A program made the position numbers and the translations under genes. A DNA stretch of 7,110 nt from Globobulimina sp. (taxonomy: Eukaryota > Foraminifera > Rotaliida), in NCBI GenBank assembly GCA_003354225.1, contig PIVH01000198.1, forward strand, positions 1 to 7,110. The letters run 5' to 3'. Position 1 is the first letter of the stretch, and every line of letters begins with the position of its first letter. The notes under the pieces are model-generated. The model was not told the DNA's origin. It worked only from the letters and a program-made list of their open reading frames with translations, and ran no database searches. This document shows, piece by piece, positions 6,601 to 7,110 of the stretch.

Positions 6601-7110
6601 AGATATCTTGGTGCAATGCTGTGCAGCTACGATAACACAAATCTGGTGTCGACTGTATCCACGAACGCTGTCTTTCTCAAAAAACTTGATACTAAAGCTC
6701 ACGTTTTATCTACCTTGGATTTTAATCACGTTTTTGTCTCTCTGGCAGACAAGTTCCGGATCCTGAAAACGTTCTATTTAGTTTATACCGAGATATTTGC
6801 GCAAATCCTTGACTGTGATCAAATCAATCTACAAGCAGCGACAGACAAACAATTACAAACAATACGAACGCAAACGAGGATAAAAACGTTCGTTCCCGAA
6901 CAATTGTACCTATGGGCCGGTATCCCTACACCTTACGAAAGATGGATTTCCCTCAAACTCGCATTCTACTGGAAACTCCTGAAAGGTGATGAGATTTCGT
7001 TAATGCATAAATGGGCCAGATTGCCTCACATCCACCACCATAAATTATATAAACAGTACATTGCTCTGAAAGATGAATGGCTCCCGAAAGAGCAACAAAC
7101 AACTAACAAT
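2617..7110 (+). CDS. ORF2 polyprotein: APE endonuclease and reverse transcriptase, 3' partial
   Basis: This is the replication protein of the element: it nicks target DNA and reverse-transcribes the element RNA at the nick. From the ATG at 2617 it is 1,498 residues and still open at the window edge, already longer than human L1 ORF2p. Order of parts: a basic N-terminal extension (1-333); an APE/EEP endonuclease (about 334-578) with NING, GDFNAR (D487, N489), IDYVI (D545) and DHRPV (D568, H569); a linker with an acidic part (809-908); RT (about 929-1335) with SAPGYDGI, YRPITLL, motif A D1060, motif B LQGS at 1119-1122, YADD at 1161-1164 and motif E FIRYLG from 1327; then a thumb-like C-terminal region. 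No RNase H or terminal zinc knuckle is seen, but the end is missing. The frame is open back to 2197, so up to 140 more residues at the N terminus, or a non-ATG start, are possible. The RT and endonuclease calls are secure; the start is not. Confidence 0.93.
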   Translation, partial: MRFCSVFEIMHDDVKMSHRVDPNLHTNTLPLKHKQISHNHMRFRSKHDMMQNNRYYIGNKTNYSVHNYFNHYRNIIKTECVTGYMISTKKHKHTRRLYKFIERYQHRLRKLYRYIKIIMDKSLRWVTLRMPQHRYHPIKSFIIRKFPSYIHIRFKKVPYNKETMEQTVYKQLHAFNKSAAKILTLYDFVVKNSYVENDPVLQQSATNNKYHIKWFVPTDKKVHEIKNHWQSTHNSLNLNIHSLHRDNWINNQKNNAIISLNQIYKKAVHNSRTKNTQLREYKNYMVSKVIQEHLNNEQHSDADLPEIIRKYPFMQIYAPDIEPISSTQIKLKNLKIGFLNINGSAKTKINQMHPYMQQLVMHHKLDIILLIDTRSVHRPSWKLPGYKLLVHKAPITTNNPRNVGGILIYYKYTMTNKMKLIQKTRGHNTAWISVHVANQNKPSYIAINYARTYKPKLSLRSHQFYTSLTEDINKFKKECHSMYVIGDFNARMGPMTMDHNTNSHYRYMKMMLDQTNLKIANPQFAPKFLTCLAKGNNNNGGSIIDYVITDKLNTINSMAVDTHPVFMDHRPVVFTLNNIKCETAAIDKHLVLRAYKPNDELIKIREKILNNATKHLRKFSKSVEQFTTKKEHKYISHITSLTAAYILHLSTIKAFGLSDYNAANRWSNITRKQVTLNIKQRMLLNTDNNTDEGKQLIQHANEEYILNKQNILTQNTIKFNNLDHSGKLKAFKTHNKNKEFILDEPYLHYNGRIVDKNVALSQFFCEINGPINDPINNPKIAAINDFKDKLCEHGPNDLTFIPNKPNDDVQDTAAHSTPLHSNSPKISYVMEDDNDPIPYYDPNYVPPTQPIMDELYQLEHGRHHDVTDSDNDVIDDMKLQTPGMLPARSLIDAEEEKQGSEQTLRPLDTAKKSKYKSIELSISYANQNSAPGYDGIKAIHLKTNASQINELICILFNVWNKTFHIPYYWRLGSIIPILKTKTGNTPNQYRPITLLPIIFKAYERLILWEMSIAHKFRNNLHILQGGNRSRRGVPEQIGAINLIAETAKMREIPLYCALLDIRKAFDTVWRKGLLYKLHKQFNIPLNICKTIKAIYDNSHSAIRDLPFISNKFLLHNGVLQGSVLSPVLYAAFLNDVITELQQSNCGAASPDPDNPIACTMYADDIILTANKISHLNVLLKICQNHSNKWKYKFNHNKCKTIIYNDNSINKNNINTYNTDDILLIEHEYHNDADINNNKPAPMILIQKPINKHIMAINIHNKTQRYHIDEIPKKHLKRFQDHSEFHGDITNKPYPIMWENIRYDRHYAPSVMHLKLSLYGKRLHCTTFIRYLGAMLCSYDNTNLVSTVSTNAVFLKKLDTKAHVLSTLDFNHVFVSLADKFRILKTFYLVYTEIFAQILDCDQINLQAATDKQLQTIRTQTRIKTFVPEQLYLWAGIPTPYERWISLKLAFYWKLLKGDEISLMHKWARLPHIHHHKLYKQYIALKDEWLPKEQQTTNN
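3616..4350 (+). other. APE-type (exonuclease-endonuclease-phosphatase) endonuclease domain of ORF2
   Basis: This domain makes the first-strand nick that primes reverse transcription. Recognisable family motifs appear in order: LKIGFLNING with its conserved Asn pair; DIILLIDTR, where family members normally carry a catalytic, metal-binding Glu but this one has Asp372; NYARTY with the conserved Asn-Tyr; GDFNAR with D487 and N489; a Ser-x-x-Asp-Tyr motif (SIIDYVI, D545); and MDHRPV with the catalytic Asp-His pair D568/H569. Spacing between motifs is normal for the family and the domain is about 240 residues. All catalytic positions are kept except for the conservative Glu-to-Asp change, so activity is likely but not certain. 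The serine of the usual SDH is Met here. Confidence 0.92.
5401..6630 (+). other. Reverse transcriptase core of ORF2
   Basis: The domain polymerises cDNA on the element RNA. SAPGYDGI marks the N-terminal RT-0 region typical of non-LTR RTs (compare the common APGPDGI form). RT1/2 is LGSIIPILK with YRPITLL. Motif A is LLDIRKAFDTVW with catalytic D1060. Motif B is NGVLQGSVLSPVLY, with Leu where Pro is usual before QGS. Motif C is MYADDIIL with catalytic D1163/D1164. Motif D is the NKCK region (K1197). Motif E is FIRYLG, delayed by an insertion to residue 1327. All three catalytic aspartates are present and no frame break is seen, so the enzyme should be competent. The Leu in motif B is a mild change, and I recall similar forms in fungal elements. 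Confidence 0.95.
6631..7110 (+). other. Thumb-like C-terminal region of ORF2, truncated by the window edge
   Basis: About 160 residues follow motif E. The segment FRILKTFYLVYTEIFAQIL sits where LINE proteins have the helix around the YG.E.W motif, though the Gly and Trp are not kept. It is followed by a Gln-rich helix and a P-E-Q-L-Y....GIPTPYERW block, which matches the common LINE pattern of a Gly-Ile/Val-Pro stretch ahead of an arginine. The frame stays open to the last base, so the C terminus, any RNase H or zinc-knuckle domain and the 3' UTR lie beyond the window. GC is higher here than in the preceding insertion (28 of 60 bases in 6901-6960). Confidence 0.6.

Larger units (their letters stand above)
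1..7110 (+). mobile_element. Non-LTR (LINE-type) retrotransposon with APE endonuclease, incomplete at the 3' end and probably at the 5' end
   Basis: Two long same-strand frames, the second encoding an APE-type endonuclease followed by a reverse transcriptase, make the standard two-ORF LINE layout. No integrase, protease, gag-like CCHC knuckle or terminal repeat is visible, which argues against an LTR element, and the endonuclease-before-RT order is that of APE-bearing LINEs. Neither end is in view: no 5' UTR boundary, 3' UTR, poly(A) or simple-repeat tail, and no target-site duplication. The ORF2 frame has no stop over 1,638 codons, so the copy looks undecayed. The clade is not fixed; core motifs such as LLDIRKAFDTVW and GVLQGSVLSP resemble the jockey/CR1/Tad side of the tree more than R2-like elements. 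That ORF1 belongs to the same element is inferred from its orientation and closeness. Confidence 0.85.

Noticed and set aside
3601-6630. Group II intron or bacterial retron RT
   Set aside because: The upstream APE endonuclease, the LINE-style SAPGYDGI and FIRYLG motifs and the lack of a maturase or HNH domain point to a eukaryotic LINE.

Overview
The window carries a eukaryotic, two-cistron non-LTR (LINE-type) retrotransposon on the + strand, cut at its 3' end and probably also at its 5' end. Two long same-strand reading frames fill almost all of it: a 714-residue ORF1 of unrecognised family (71-2215), and a very large ORF2 (first ATG at 2617, still open at 7110, at least 1,498 residues). ORF2 has an apurinic/apyrimidinic-type (APE/EEP) endonuclease domain followed by a reverse transcriptase with all the expected core motifs, including YADD. 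The ORF2 frame has no stop from 2197 to 7110 (1,638 codons), so this copy looks intact and recently active, and the standard genetic code fits.

Layout: 1-70 is a short leader in which the ORF1 frame is already open. ORF1 is 71-2215, with a Cys/His cluster in its C-terminal third and an Asn/Asp-rich tail. A 401-nt spacer (2216-2616) follows, with an AATAAA hexamer and a pyrimidine-rich tract; the ORF2 frame runs open through all of it. ORF2 begins with a long, strongly basic N-terminal extension of no recognised family (2617-3615). Next come the endonuclease (3616-4350), a linker with an acidic Pro-rich part (4351-5400) and the reverse transcriptase core (5401-6630). The core is split by an Asn/Lys-rich insertion before motif E, and a thumb-like C-terminal region runs to the window edge.

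How the parts would work together: in characterised LINEs the ORF1 product binds the element RNA. The ORF2 endonuclease nicks the target DNA and the RT copies the RNA from that nick (target-primed reverse transcription). The roles of the two ORF2 domains are well supported here. The ORF1 role rests on position and a possible zinc-binding cluster only.

Host: clearly eukaryotic, AT-rich overall, with no visible introns. The RT style (GVLQGS in motif B, YADD) would suit an early-diverging fungus or a protist, but the host cannot be fixed from the sequence. No tRNA, rRNA, CRISPR or prokaryotic signals were seen. The unusual points are the unknown ORF1, the N-terminal extension of at least 333 residues before the endonuclease, the Asp at the usual catalytic Glu position, the motif D-E insertion, and an unclear route to ORF2 translation.
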